Assembly: GCA_026981975.1 (NCBI GenBank)
Contig: JALSHV010000015.1
Location: 62,001 to 126,000, forward strand
DNA from: Aquificaceae bacterium
Lineage (GTDB): Bacteria; Aquificota; Aquificia; Aquificales; Aquificaceae
DNA length: 64,000 nt
Direction: 5' to 3'
Each line of letters starts with the position of its first letter. Within the stretch, counting starts at the first letter, position 1. The notes under the pieces were generated by a model. It was not told where the DNA came from, made no database searches, and saw nothing but the letters and a program-made list of their open reading frames with translations. Both the position numbers and the translations under genes were made by a program. Shown one piece after another: positions 51,368 through 60,263 of the stretch.

Positions 51368-51808
51368 ATGCTCAAATTAAAGGATTTTAAAATAACAAAA
51401 GAAAATTCCCATTACGGCACCGGTAAGAGAAAAGAAGCGGTAGCAAGAGTTTGGCTTATAAAGGATCAGCCTGAAAGGTTTATAGTAAGAAGTGATGAAA
51501 GTGGAAAAGAGTATTACCTTAGGGATTACGTTCAAAGGGAAACACTCTTCCGCAAAATAATGCTTCCCTTTAAACTCACGGGAACAGAAGGAAAATTCGG
51601 CATATACGCAACAGTTAAAGGAGGCGGAATTTCCGGTCAAGCTGAAGCTATAATGTATGGAGTAGCCAAAGCGCTTGTCTCTTATAATCCAGACTTAAGA
51701 GCAACTCTTAAAAAAGCTAATCTCCTGACAAGAGATGCTCGCGAAAAGGAAAGAAAAAAATACGCTCAAATGGGAGCAAGAGCAAAATACAGGTGGAGCA
51801 AACGTTAA
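51368..51808 (+). CDS. rpsI: Ribosomal protein uS9
   Basis: A 146-residue small-subunit protein with the GTGKRKEAVARVWL block, VKGGGISGQAEAI, and the conserved C-terminal tail ending KYRWSKR, whose arginine contacts P-site tRNA. There is an N-terminal extension of about 18 residues. It lies 12 bp after rplM, and argC begins inside its last codons. Confidence 0.97.
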   Translation: MLKLKDFKITKENSHYGTGKRKEAVARVWLIKDQPERFIVRSDESGKEYYLRDYVQRETLFRKIMLPFKLTGTEGKFGIYATVKGGGISGQAEAIMYGVAKALVSYNPDLRATLKKANLLTRDAREKERKKYAQMGARAKYRWSKR

Positions 51809-52815
51809 GAGTAACTCTTTACGGAGTAACAGGATATACAGGTATAGAGCTACTCAGAGTTTTAATAAATCACCCGTATGTAAAGATAACAAATCTCATA
51901 TCCAAATCCTCAGCTGGCAAACGCTTAGGTCAGGAGCTTCCTCTTTTTGAAAACAGCTGCCTTGCCAATTTCAAACTTACCAGTGAACCCGAAGAGGATT
52001 TTGACATCGCCTTCTTATGCCTTCCTCACGAAATCTCCCTTAATCTCGTTCCCCAGCTTCTGGATAAAGGTAAGAAGGTTATAGATCTTTCCGGTGCTTA
52101 TAGAATAAAAGATCCTTCCGTATATCCTTACTTCTACGGATTTAATCACGGTTTTCCCAATCTTTTAGAAAAGGCGGTTTACGGACTTCCTGAACTTTTC
52201 CGAAGGAAAATTAAAAACACATCTTTAGTTGCAAATCCCGGTTGTTATCCGACGGCATCTCTTTTGGCAATTTATCCTCTTTTAAAAGAACACCTTGATA
52301 CGGAAAGTATAATAATACACGCTCTATCAGGCGTCTCCGGAGCAGGAAGAAAAACCAGCAGACATTTCCACTTTCCAGAGATAGCAGAGAACTTATTCCC
52401 TTACGCAGTGGAAGCTCACAGGCATGTGCCTGAAATAGAAAGCATATTAGAGAATATCTTATCTAAAAGAATAAAAATAAGGTTTACCCCTACTGTGATA
52501 CCAGTTTCAAGAGGTATGTTGGTTACTGTTTATGTAAAACTAAGGGAAATAGACCTAATGGAGCTTTTCTTTCAAACCTATAAGGAAGAACCCTTTGTAA
52601 GGGTTATCCAAACACCTCCCCAAACCCGCTGGGTATTAGGAACAAATTACTGTTTTATATACCCTTACTATGATAGAAGAACATCTACAGCTGTTATTTT
52701 CTCGGCTATAGATAATCTCGGTAAGGGAGCTTCCCTCCAAGCGGTTCAAAATATGAATCTAATAATAGGTTTAGATGAAAGGGAAGGATTACCCATCAGT
52801 GGTATATTTCCTTAA
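51793..52815 (+). CDS. argC: N-acetyl-gamma-glutamyl-phosphate reductase
   Basis: ArgC makes N-acetylglutamate semialdehyde in arginine synthesis. The 340-residue protein has an N-terminal NAD(P)-binding motif (LYGVTGYTGIELLRVL), the catalytic cysteine block VANPGCYPTAS, and GVSGAGRKTS. The only reasonable start is GTG 51793, which overlaps rpsI by 16 bp. mutL follows after 5 bp, so rplM-rpsI-argC-mutL are probably co-transcribed. Confidence 0.96.
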   Translation: MEQTLRVTLYGVTGYTGIELLRVLINHPYVKITNLISKSSAGKRLGQELPLFENSCLANFKLTSEPEEDFDIAFLCLPHEISLNLVPQLLDKGKKVIDLSGAYRIKDPSVYPYFYGFNHGFPNLLEKAVYGLPELFRRKIKNTSLVANPGCYPTASLLAIYPLLKEHLDTESIIIHALSGVSGAGRKTSRHFHFPEIAENLFPYAVEAHRHVPEIESILENILSKRIKIRFTPTVIPVSRGMLVTVYVKLREIDLMELFFQTYKEEPFVRVIQTPPQTRWVLGTNYCFIYPYYDRRTSTAVIFSAIDNLGKGASLQAVQNMNLIIGLDEREGLPISGIFP

Positions 52816-52820
52816 AAGTT

Positions 52821-54104
52821 ATGTTTGTTGAAATACTTCCACCACAGGTAAGGAGTAGAATAGCTGCGGGAGAAGTGATATCTTCTCCTTCGGATATTGT
52901 AAAAGAACTTGTGGAGAATTCCTTAGACGCTAAAGCTACAAGAATTGAGATTGAAATATCAAAAGGAGGTAAAAGACTTATAGTTGTTCGGGATAACGGG
53001 GAAGGAATTCACCCAGAGGATATAGATAAAGTTTTCCTTGAAGGAGCAACCAGCAAGATAAGAAGTGAAGAAGATCTTCTTAAACTCACCACCTACGGTT
53101 TTAGAGGAGAAGCACTTCATTCAATTGCCAGTGTGAGCAGAATGAAAATAAAATCCCGTTACTTTCAACAAAAAGAAGGTTGGCAAGTAGAAGTAGAAGC
53201 AGGTTTGCTGAAGCAGAAGGAAAAAACAGGTATGCCGGTGGGAACAGAGGTGGAAGTAAGGGATCTTTTTTTCAATCTTCCCGTAAGGAGAAAATTTCTT
53301 CGCAGAGAAGATACGGAAAGAAACAAAATAAGAGATCTTATTAAAGAATACGCTCTTGTAAGCAGTGCTGTGGAGTTTAAACTAATCTCAAATGGTAAAG
53401 AGATCCTATTCTTCCCCGCCTCGGAAAAAGAAGAAAGGATAAAGCAAATTCTCGGAGAAAACTTTGAAGTTTACGAAAGAAAAGATAACACCGTATGGAT
53501 AAAGATTTACATACGCAGGAATATACCTCAAGGACGCGTATACATCTTCGTTAACTCAAGACCCGTAAAAAACAGAAATCTTAAAGAGTTTCTAAGAAAA
53601 GTAGTAGGTTTCAAAACAGCTGTCGCTTTGTTCATAGAAGTTCCACCCTTTGCAGTGGACTTCAATATTCACCCTAAAAAAAGAGAAGTCAAATTTATAA
53701 ACGAGAGAAAACTTTTATCTCTCCTAAGAGAAACTTTAAAGGGAAAAAAAGACCCCTTCGTTACAAACTATCTGTTGACTGTTCCCAAAGCCTACAGATT
53801 TACCTTAAAAGTGTTGGGGCAAATAAGTGAGACTATCTTGGTAGTTCAATACGGAGATTACATCTATTTCTTTGATCAACATCTTCTCTCCGAAAGGATA
53901 AACTACGAAAAGGGAAAGATGTCAGCAGATAAAGCTTGCAAGATTTCTTTAAAATCTGGTGTAGAACTTTCCCCGGACGCAATTAGGGAGATGATTAAAG
54001 AGTGGGAATCTCTTGAAAATCCCCACGTGTGTCCTCATGGAAGACCGATCTATTACAGGATAGCCTTAAGCGAAGTATACAACAAATTGGGTAGAAGTTT
54101 TTAA
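52821..54104 (+). CDS. mutL: DNA mismatch repair protein MutL, endonuclease type
   Basis: A 427-residue MutL. The N-terminal GHKL ATPase has E29 and N33 (KELVENSLDA), DNGEG and GFRGEAL. The compact C-terminal domain carries the metal-dependent nicking motif of non-MutH bacteria as DQHLLSERINYE (D352, H354, E358, E363), where the fourth position is Leu rather than the usual Ala. ACKISLKSG and CPHGRP (404-409) also belong to the endonuclease site. The very short linker is characteristic of Aquifex-type MutL. An AT-rich 209-bp gap follows. Confidence 0.95.
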   Translation: MFVEILPPQVRSRIAAGEVISSPSDIVKELVENSLDAKATRIEIEISKGGKRLIVVRDNGEGIHPEDIDKVFLEGATSKIRSEEDLLKLTTYGFRGEALHSIASVSRMKIKSRYFQQKEGWQVEVEAGLLKQKEKTGMPVGTEVEVRDLFFNLPVRRKFLRREDTERNKIRDLIKEYALVSSAVEFKLISNGKEILFFPASEKEERIKQILGENFEVYERKDNTVWIKIYIRRNIPQGRVYIFVNSRPVKNRNLKEFLRKVVGFKTAVALFIEVPPFAVDFNIHPKKREVKFINERKLLSLLRETLKGKKDPFVTNYLLTVPKAYRFTLKVLGQISETILVVQYGDYIYFFDQHLLSERINYEKGKMSADKACKISLKSGVELSPDAIREMIKEWESLENPHVCPHGRPIYYRIALSEVYNKLGRSF

Positions 54105-54187
54105 AATTTTAATTTTAATATATATGAATGATTTTAAATTAGACACCGTTATTAATTTATAAGCAGGTATTAGGCGGGTTTTTATTC

Positions 54188-54201
54188 AATTTAATTAAAT
54201 T
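54188..54201. repeat. 14-bp AT-only palindrome in the mutL-soxY gap
   Basis: AATTTAATTAAATT is a perfect palindrome about 110 bp upstream of soxY in an intergenic region of roughly 200 bp that is otherwise AT-rich. It could be a regulator site for the sox operon, but the low base complexity makes chance palindromes easy. Confidence 0.3.
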
Positions 54202-54237
54202 TAAATACAGCTATGTTAATGGTTTTTACAACTGTTT

Positions 54238-54268
54238 TTGAAGAAACAAATTTCATAGCCGATATAAA
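54238..54268 (+). promoter_or_regulatory. Weak promoter candidate for the sox operon
   Basis: TTGAAG (54238-54243) and TATAAA (54263-54268) are 19 bases apart, longer than ideal. The implied start would leave about 40 nt before soxY. No better pair was seen in the gap, and a non-sigma70 promoter is possible. Confidence 0.3.
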
Positions 54269-54313
54269 TTCTAAGGCTTTTTTCAGGGAAATTTTTTCAA
54301 GGAGGTGTCTGTT

Positions 54314-54766
54314 ATGATTTCAAGAAGGGATCTGTTGAAAACTGCTTCCGCAGGAGCTTTAGCTTTACTTATGGCTCCTGCTCTAATAGGAAGCTCTTTT
54401 TCAAGGGATATGACCTTAGAAGAAGCTCTTAAAGAACATCTTGGAGCTACCCTTTCCGATCTTACACAAAGCGATAAGGTTCGTATAAAAGCTCCCACAA
54501 TTGCAGAATCAGGTGCTAATGTTCCTGTTCAGATCAGTGCTGATGTTCCCGTAGAAGAAGTGGAAGCTTTGTATATTTTTGCCGATGCTAACTTTAATCC
54601 TTGGGTTACAACTGTAGAGCTTTCACCTATGAATGGAGAAGTTTTCTTTGCCACTCGTATTAAGCTGGCTAAGACTTCTGTTGTAAGAGCGATTATTAAA
54701 ATGAAAGACGGCACACTGCTGGCAACTTCCAAGGAAATCAAAGTCACCGTCGGCGGTTGCGGTTAA
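54314..54766 (+). CDS. soxY: Sulfur-oxidation carrier protein SoxY
   Basis: SoxY carries sulfur intermediates on a C-terminal cysteine. The 150-residue precursor has a twin-arginine signal (SRRDLLKTA) and ends in VTVGGCG, the swinging-arm cysteine; typical SoxY ends GGCGG, so this tail is one glycine short. I chose ATG 54314, about 7 bases after AAGGAGGT, over the GTG at 54305, which is part of the SD. It pairs with SoxZ in the periplasm and opens the sox operon. Confidence 0.95.
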   Translation: MISRRDLLKTASAGALALLMAPALIGSSFSRDMTLEEALKEHLGATLSDLTQSDKVRIKAPTIAESGANVPVQISADVPVEEVEALYIFADANFNPWVTTVELSPMNGEVFFATRIKLAKTSVVRAIIKMKDGTLLATSKEIKVTVGGCG

Positions 54767-54787
54767 TAAACTGAAGGGAGGCATACA

Positions 54788-55117
54788 ATGGCAAGAATAG
54801 GAAGAGCTATTGTAAGAGTTCCTAAGAAAATTAAAAAAGGTGATGTTTTTAAAGTCCAAATGGTAATAACCCACCCTATGGAGACAGGGCGCCGTAAAGA
54901 CAGGCATGGTAAAACCATACCCGCTCACTATATAACAAAAGTAGAGTTTTTCTTTAACGATAAGAAAGTTACAACCCTACATACTGGACCCGCAATAAGT
55001 AAAAATCCGTATTTTGCTGTAATGATGAAAGCCACAGAATCGGGTAAGCTTACAATCAAATACGAGGACAACAAAGGAGGCAAGTGGGAAAAAAGTGTGC
55101 CTGTAAAAGTCTCCTAA
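54788..55117 (+). CDS. soxZ: Sulfur-oxidation protein SoxZ
   Basis: A 109-residue immunoglobulin-like partner of SoxY. ARIGRAIVRVPKKIKKGDVFKVQMVITHPMETG and DRHGKTIPAHYITKVEFFFN are typical family blocks. It has no signal peptide and should be exported bound to SoxY through the Tat signal of the latter. An SD (GGGAGG) precedes the ATG. Confidence 0.96.
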   Translation: MARIGRAIVRVPKKIKKGDVFKVQMVITHPMETGRRKDRHGKTIPAHYITKVEFFFNDKKVTTLHTGPAISKNPYFAVMMKATESGKLTIKYEDNKGGKWEKSVPVKVS

Positions 55118-55129
55118 AGGAGGGGAGAT

Positions 55130-55960
55130 ATGAAAGAAAAAAAATACCTTGTGGGTATCATTGCGGGTGGATCATTTCTCGTAGCCGCAGTTACCGCTCA
55201 GGAGCAAACTCCGAGTCATCTACAAGAACTTTTAGAACTGGGTATGCACCCGGGGCATGCCTACGTTGACGAAGGAAGGGAATTGTTTAATACAATGAAA
55301 GGACCAAACGGTAAAACGTGCGCTTCTTGCCACGGAGAAGACGGTAGTAAAAATCTTGAAGGTGCTTATGCCAGAATGCCCAGATATTATACCGACATTG
55401 GAAAAGTTGCGGACCTTGATTTGCGAATTCTCAGCTGTATGACACAGTATATGGGATTTGACCCCAAGGATAAGAAATTCCGCAAAGAATTTGATAAATG
55501 GAGTGGAAAATACAGAGTTCCTCTGGCAACCTTTGTAGCTTCACTCAGTAACGGAATGGAAATAAACGTTCAGATAGACGATCCTCAAGAAGAGGAAATG
55601 TATAAAAAAGGTGAGAAGTTATGGTTTATGAGAGTGGGAGCAAGAGATTTTTCCTGTGGTATATGTCATTCTGTCTTGGCAGGTAAGAGAATTAGACTTC
55701 AGGGACTTCCCGATCCTGTAAAAGCAAAAGTATACACTCATTGGCCTGCGTATAGATTCGGTAACGATAGAATGTGGACAATGGAAGATAGAGTGAGAAG
55801 TTGCTTCAGAGCTTATTTTCTCTTTGAGAAAAAGTGGAATGAAAAGAGCGATTGGGTGAAGAAACCCCCTCCTTATTCAGATTGGGTAATAGCTTTAGAA
55901 CTTTACATGAAACACGCCGCAAATGGCGGAGTTATAGAAGTTCCCGGTTTACTCAGATAA
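55130..55960 (+). CDS. soxA: Diheme L-cysteine S-thiosulfotransferase subunit SoxA
   Basis: SoxA, with SoxX, attaches thiosulfate to the SoxY cysteine. The 276-residue precursor has a signal peptide (to about residue 23), two heme motifs (C64-x2-C67-H68 and C176-x2-C179-H180) and the catalytic cysteine C225 in RVRSCFRAYF. It is therefore the diheme form; some bacteria have only one heme. C103 (LSCMTQ) may be an axial ligand. It lies 12 bp after soxZ. Confidence 0.96.
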   Translation: MKEKKYLVGIIAGGSFLVAAVTAQEQTPSHLQELLELGMHPGHAYVDEGRELFNTMKGPNGKTCASCHGEDGSKNLEGAYARMPRYYTDIGKVADLDLRILSCMTQYMGFDPKDKKFRKEFDKWSGKYRVPLATFVASLSNGMEINVQIDDPQEEEMYKKGEKLWFMRVGARDFSCGICHSVLAGKRIRLQGLPDPVKAKVYTHWPAYRFGNDRMWTMEDRVRSCFRAYFLFEKKWNEKSDWVKKPPPYSDWVIALELYMKHAANGGVIEVPGLLR

Positions 55961-55973
55961 GGGAGGTCTTGTC

Positions 55974-56582
55974 ATGAAAAAAACGGTTATTTACGGAGCT
56001 TCTTTTACTGCATTTATTTTAATAGCCTGTCAGCCTACAGCTCAAAAAGCTGCAGTTTCAGAAAAAAAAGAAGAGGAAAAGAAAATACAGGTAAAGAAAG
56101 AGAAAAAGAAAAACTTAGCAGAAAGATTTAAAATAGCTCTTGCCAATCAAGATAAATGGCAAAAAGCCTGTTCTAATCCAGATCAGATAGTTCCAAAGGG
56201 AATAGACGTTGAAACTTTTCGTAAGGAAATGATGGCTACTGTAAAATTTCCTGAGGGAGGTGTTATTGGAAAAGATATTAAAAGAGGAGAAAAGCTTTTT
56301 GGAGATCCAGATAAAGGAGGAAGAAGTAGAAGAGGTAACTGTTACGCTTGTCACTGCGGTGATCCCAGAATCTTAGCCTGCGGTAATATAGGACCCTCTT
56401 TAAGAGGGTATGCAAAGAGAGGAATAGATCCTAAGGATACCTACATAAGGATATACAACTCTTGGGCTATTGTTCCCTGCTCCGTTATGCCCAGACTTGG
56501 ATACCACGGTGTTCTCACCCCTGAAGAAATAGCAGATATAGTTGCCTATATGCATGATCCCGAATCACCCCTCAACAAATAG
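55974..56582 (+). CDS. soxX: SoxX cytochrome with lipoprotein signal and charged linker
   Basis: A 202-residue monoheme cytochrome c with C123-x2-C126-H127 (CYACH) and candidate axial M172 (SVMPRLG). Unlike ordinary soluble SoxX, it has a lipobox (LIAC, C19), so it should be lipid-anchored. The anchor is followed by a very Lys/Glu-rich tether (about residues 29-50). Placement between soxA and soxB and the C-terminal TPEEIADIVAYM helix support the call. Confidence 0.92.
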   Translation: MKKTVIYGASFTAFILIACQPTAQKAAVSEKKEEEKKIQVKKEKKKNLAERFKIALANQDKWQKACSNPDQIVPKGIDVETFRKEMMATVKFPEGGVIGKDIKRGEKLFGDPDKGGRSRRGNCYACHCGDPRILACGNIGPSLRGYAKRGIDPKDTYIRIYNSWAIVPCSVMPRLGYHGVLTPEEIADIVAYMHDPESPLNK

Positions 56583-56593
56583 GAGGTATTCTT

Positions 56594-58348
56594 ATGCACT
56601 TGACCCGCAGGGACTTCTTAGAATTGGCAATTGTTACTGGAGCGTATTTAACCGCAAATCCCGTTACAGCCTTAGCCAAAATGGACTACGAAGACATAAT
56701 GAGATTTAAACCCTTAGGTAACGTTACTTTAATCTTTACAACCGACATACACGCTCATCTTGAACCCTTGTATTTTGCAGAACCTATAAACCTTGTAGCA
56801 CCTAAGAAGCTTAAAGGGAAACCCGGCTATATTACGGGTAAAGATTTCCTCAGATACTACCGTATAAAACCGGGAAGTCTTGAAGCTTATTTTACAAGTT
56901 GTGTAGATTTTCCAAAACTGGCGCTTAAGTTTGGAAAAATGGGTGGCGCGGAGTATATAACAACCATTGTAAAGACGGTTATAGAAGAAAGAGGAAGGGA
57001 CAAGGTGCTTGTAATGGACGGAGGAGACACATGGACAACTACCGCTATAGGAACTTTTACAGAAGGTAAATCCGTTGTGGATTGGATGGTATACACTGGT
57101 TACGATCTGTTTGTAGCTCACTGGGATTATACTTTCGGAAAGGAGATCTTTCTCCAGAGAATAAAAGAACTGGAAAAAGGAGGCTGTGAATTCATAACCC
57201 ATAACGTAGTAGATGAGCTGTGGGGTGATTTAGTTTTCAAACCTTACACCATAAAAGAAGTAGGTGGAGCGAAACTGGGTATTATAGGCAGTTCTTTCCC
57301 CTTTACACCCCTTGCAAATCCCAGACAGTTTGTTGAAGGTTGGAGCTTTGGAATAAGGGAAGATCAACTTCAGGAATTTGTTAATGAACTTAGGGAAAAA
57401 CACAAGGTAGATGCGGTTGTATTCCTCACCCATAACGGTCTGCCTTTAGATCTTAAAATAGCGGAAGTTGTAAAGGGAATAGATGTGATAATCTCTGGAC
57501 ACACTCACGATGTTACACCGCGAGCTGTAAAGGTAGGTAAAACACTGGTTTTAATCGCAGGCTCTCACGGTAAGTTTGTAGGTAGGATAGATTTACACGT
57601 TGATAAAGGGGGAATAAAGGATTACAGATTTAAGCTTTATCCCGTAGCTTCCAATCTTATTCCTCCTGATAAAGGTGCTCGTAAGATAGTAGAGCGTTAT
57701 AGAAGAGAAGTTGCTAAAAAATACAGACTTGATGATGAACTCGCTACTGCTGAAGTTATGCTTTATAAGAGGGATACTTTCTTTAGCACGTGGGATTGGC
57801 TTGTTGGAGAAGCTATAAACGATTACTACGGTGGGGACCTTGACGTTGTTACTTCCCCGGGTTACAGATGGGGAACAACTGTCCTGCCGGGACAGAAAAT
57901 TACAAGAAATCACGTTTACGACTACACAGCTATAACTTATCCAGAAGTTTACGTTCTAAAAAGAAAAGGCAAGGATCTCCTAACTGTATGGGAAGATGTA
58001 GCGGACAACGTGTTCAATCCAGATCCCTTCTACCAACAAGGGGGAGACATGTCAAGACTATGGAATGTAGAATACGAAATAGAAATTAACGGACCTCAGT
58101 ATAACAGGATAAGAAAGGTTTTAATAGGCGGTAAACCTCTTCAAGAAAACAAGGAGTATCTTATAGCCGTTTACGGGGGTCCGCCGCCTCCTGAGGAGGC
58201 TATACTTCCAGATTACAAACCTGTTCCTGTTTATGATATCCTTATTGAGTATCTTAAGAAAAGAAAAAGTGTGAGAGTAAGGACAAAACCCAACGTGAAA
58301 GTGCTTGATGCTACTTACAAAACTTATGAGGAGTGTTACGGGGGCTGA
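56594..58348 (+). CDS. soxB: Sulfate thiohydrolase SoxB
   Basis: SoxB hydrolyses the terminal sulfonate from SoxY-bound thiosulfate using a di-manganese site. The 584-residue protein has a twin-arginine signal (TRRDFLEL) and the calcineurin-like metal motifs TDIHAHLEP (D51, H53, H55), DGGDTW, THNV and SGHTHD, then a 5'-nucleotidase C-terminal domain. Length matches the family. It follows soxX by 11 bp with a GGAGG site. Confidence 0.97.
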   Translation: MHLTRRDFLELAIVTGAYLTANPVTALAKMDYEDIMRFKPLGNVTLIFTTDIHAHLEPLYFAEPINLVAPKKLKGKPGYITGKDFLRYYRIKPGSLEAYFTSCVDFPKLALKFGKMGGAEYITTIVKTVIEERGRDKVLVMDGGDTWTTTAIGTFTEGKSVVDWMVYTGYDLFVAHWDYTFGKEIFLQRIKELEKGGCEFITHNVVDELWGDLVFKPYTIKEVGGAKLGIIGSSFPFTPLANPRQFVEGWSFGIREDQLQEFVNELREKHKVDAVVFLTHNGLPLDLKIAEVVKGIDVIISGHTHDVTPRAVKVGKTLVLIAGSHGKFVGRIDLHVDKGGIKDYRFKLYPVASNLIPPDKGARKIVERYRREVAKKYRLDDELATAEVMLYKRDTFFSTWDWLVGEAINDYYGGDLDVVTSPGYRWGTTVLPGQKITRNHVYDYTAITYPEVYVLKRKGKDLLTVWEDVADNVFNPDPFYQQGGDMSRLWNVEYEIEINGPQYNRIRKVLIGGKPLQENKEYLIAVYGGPPPPEEAILPDYKPVPVYDILIEYLKKRKSVRVRTKPNVKVLDATYKTYEECYGG

Positions 58349-58354
58349 ATTTTT

Positions 58355-58846
58355 ATGAAGGTTATTCTCATAATGATGGGAGGTGTCCTGGCGGTTTTCG
58401 CTTTTGTATTTTACGTTAAGAACTATCTCCTTACCCCAGAAAGACTTCTTTTTCATACAGTTGAAGTAAAAAGCAAAAATCATACTCAGGTGGTTAAAAC
58501 CCTTGTAAGAGAACTCAATAAAGCAGGACTTAAAGTAATTAAAGTCTTGCCTATGTCCAGAGTATTAAAAGCAAGAGGGGTTAAGGATTTTCCTTCATAT
58601 ACCACAATTTTAGCCTGTGATATTCCGCTAAAAAAACAGATTCTTTTGAGTATTCCCTTTATGAGTGTTTTAATACCGTGTAGTATAGCTGTTTACGAAC
58701 AAGGGGGAAAAATACACATAACCGCTATGAGAGATTATCTCATACTTAGAGATTTCGCCGAGGAACTTCCCGATGCCCATGCTCAGGAGATAATGAACAC
58801 TTACGGAAAACTCAGAGCGGTTATAGAAAGGGTAGCTCAGAAATGA
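58355..58846 (+). CDS. Membrane-anchored DUF302 protein, first copy
   Basis: A 163-residue protein with an N-terminal membrane helix (about residues 3-27) and one DUF302 domain. The domain contains two cysteines, one in ILACDIP and one in LIPCSIAVYE, separated by exactly 20 residues; the second copy downstream keeps the same spacing. Function is unknown. It lies 6 bp after soxB and overlaps the second copy by 4 bp, so it belongs to the sox transcript and probably acts in the periplasm. Confidence 0.8.
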   Translation: MKVILIMMGGVLAVFAFVFYVKNYLLTPERLLFHTVEVKSKNHTQVVKTLVRELNKAGLKVIKVLPMSRVLKARGVKDFPSYTTILACDIPLKKQILLSIPFMSVLIPCSIAVYEQGGKIHITAMRDYLILRDFAEELPDAHAQEIMNTYGKLRAVIERVAQK

Positions 58847-59292
58847 AAACCATACTGATAGTAATTGCTATTTTATGTTCTTTTACTTTGGCTCAGGAAG
58901 AAAAAAAACACCCTCTTAGATACGAAAAAACTATACAAGGAGTCGATTTTGAAGATGTCAAAATACTTTTCAGATCAGCTCTTGAAGGTTTGAATATGAA
59001 CGTTTTAGGAGTTGTTGATATTTCCACAGAAAAACCGCGTTTTTCTTATTTCTTAGTGTGTAATTTATCCTATGCGGAAAAAATCTTCAGAGAATTTCCT
59101 CAACTGGGAGTTATGTCTCCCTGTAGAGTTTATCTTTACGAAAAAGAGGACGGTTCAGTGGTTGTCGGTTTTGTAAACGTAGAAACCCTTCTCAAACTTT
59201 TCGGTGAAAAACTATCTCCAGAGGCGCGTAAAGTTTTCAGGAGAGCGGACAGTGATATTAAAACTGCTATAAGGGAAGTGGAGGGTAAATGA
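58843..59292 (+). CDS. Secreted DUF302 protein, second copy
   Basis: A 149-residue protein with a cleavable signal peptide (MKTILIVIAILCSFTLAQ) and one DUF302 domain. The cysteines in FLVCNLSY and MSPCRVYLYE are 20 residues apart, as in the first copy. Overall identity to that copy is low, so the duplication is old and the cysteines may have been selected. It overlaps its neighbours by 4 bp on each side. Confidence 0.8.
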   Translation: MKTILIVIAILCSFTLAQEEKKHPLRYEKTIQGVDFEDVKILFRSALEGLNMNVLGVVDISTEKPRFSYFLVCNLSYAEKIFREFPQLGVMSPCRVYLYEKEDGSVVVGFVNVETLLKLFGEKLSPEARKVFRRADSDIKTAIREVEGK

Positions 59293-60263
59293 TGTTGATC
59301 TTATACTTTCTTTTAAGCTTTGTGTTTATCAGCACAGCAGTTGAGTATCCAAAACATGTAAGGAATACTCTTGAAAAAATAGCTTCTGATGTTTACGGTG
59401 TTTTCGGAGTTTACGAACAGATAAGTTATAAAAACAGAGGTTTTATATCCAACGCTTACTTTATCACCACAGAGGAAGGAGTGGTTGTGGTTGATACCCT
59501 CAGCACTTATAAATTGGGAAAAGAGCTTATAGAAACCATACGCACTGTTACGGATAAACCTATTAAATTCGTAATTGTAACCCATTATCATACAGATCAC
59601 TTTTACGGAGTGTCCGCTTTTAAGGAAGTAGGAGCTACAATTATAGCTCATGAATGGTCATACGATTACATCTCCGAACCCTCAAGCTGGAATTTCTTCA
59701 AAGCGCGTCAAAAGATTCTGCGGGAACATCTTGATGGAACTGAAATGATAGGTCCACAGATAACTTTTAAAGATGAACTTAATCTGAATTTAGGTAAAAA
59801 GATCTTTGAGGTAAAACACTTGTGTCGTGGACATACACCGGGTGATATTATTGTTTGGCTTCCGCAGAAGCAAATTCTTTTCAGCGGAGATCTTGTTTTT
59901 GACGGTAGAATTCCCTTTCTCGGATCAGGCAATTCCAAAAGTTGGCTTTCTTGTTTGGAGAAAATTCTTGAGCTTAAACCCCGCTTACTTCTACCAGGAC
60001 ACGGAGAACCTGTAATGGGAGAAGAAAACATAAGAAAAACGGTAAACCGCACTTACAAATACATAACGGATCTCAGAGAAGCCATAAGGAATATGATAGA
60101 AGAAGGAAAAGATATAGACTATGTAAGGGAAAATATAAACGATGCATTGATAGAGAAGGATCCCTCTTACACCCAGATACCTGTGTTCTTTGACGTTAAT
60201 CCTGTAAACGCGTATTACGTTTACTTTGAAATAGAAAACGAGCTTATAGAAGAAGGTCTGTAA
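59289..60263 (+). CDS. SoxH-like metallo-beta-lactamase-fold hydrolase
   Basis: A 324-residue periplasmic hydrolase with a signal peptide and the HxHxDH metal motif (THYHTDH: H99, H101, D103, H104), followed by the later ligands in RGHTPGD, LFSGDLVF and LLPGHGEP. Family members next to sox genes are called SoxH; thiol-ester or persulfide hydrolysis has been proposed but the substrate is not established. Its 3' end overlaps the convergent pgl gene by 20 bp. Confidence 0.85.
   Translation: MMLILYFLLSFVFISTAVEYPKHVRNTLEKIASDVYGVFGVYEQISYKNRGFISNAYFITTEEGVVVVDTLSTYKLGKELIETIRTVTDKPIKFVIVTHYHTDHFYGVSAFKEVGATIIAHEWSYDYISEPSSWNFFKARQKILREHLDGTEMIGPQITFKDELNLNLGKKIFEVKHLCRGHTPGDIIVWLPQKQILFSGDLVFDGRIPFLGSGNSKSWLSCLEKILELKPRLLLPGHGEPVMGEENIRKTVNRTYKYITDLREAIRNMIEEGKDIDYVRENINDALIEKDPSYTQIPVFFDVNPVNAYYVYFEIENELIEEGL

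Noticed and set aside
56729..57202. A 157-codon minus-strand open frame opposite soxB
   Set aside because: It covers the SoxB metal-binding region on the other strand and has no supporting start signals or family match.
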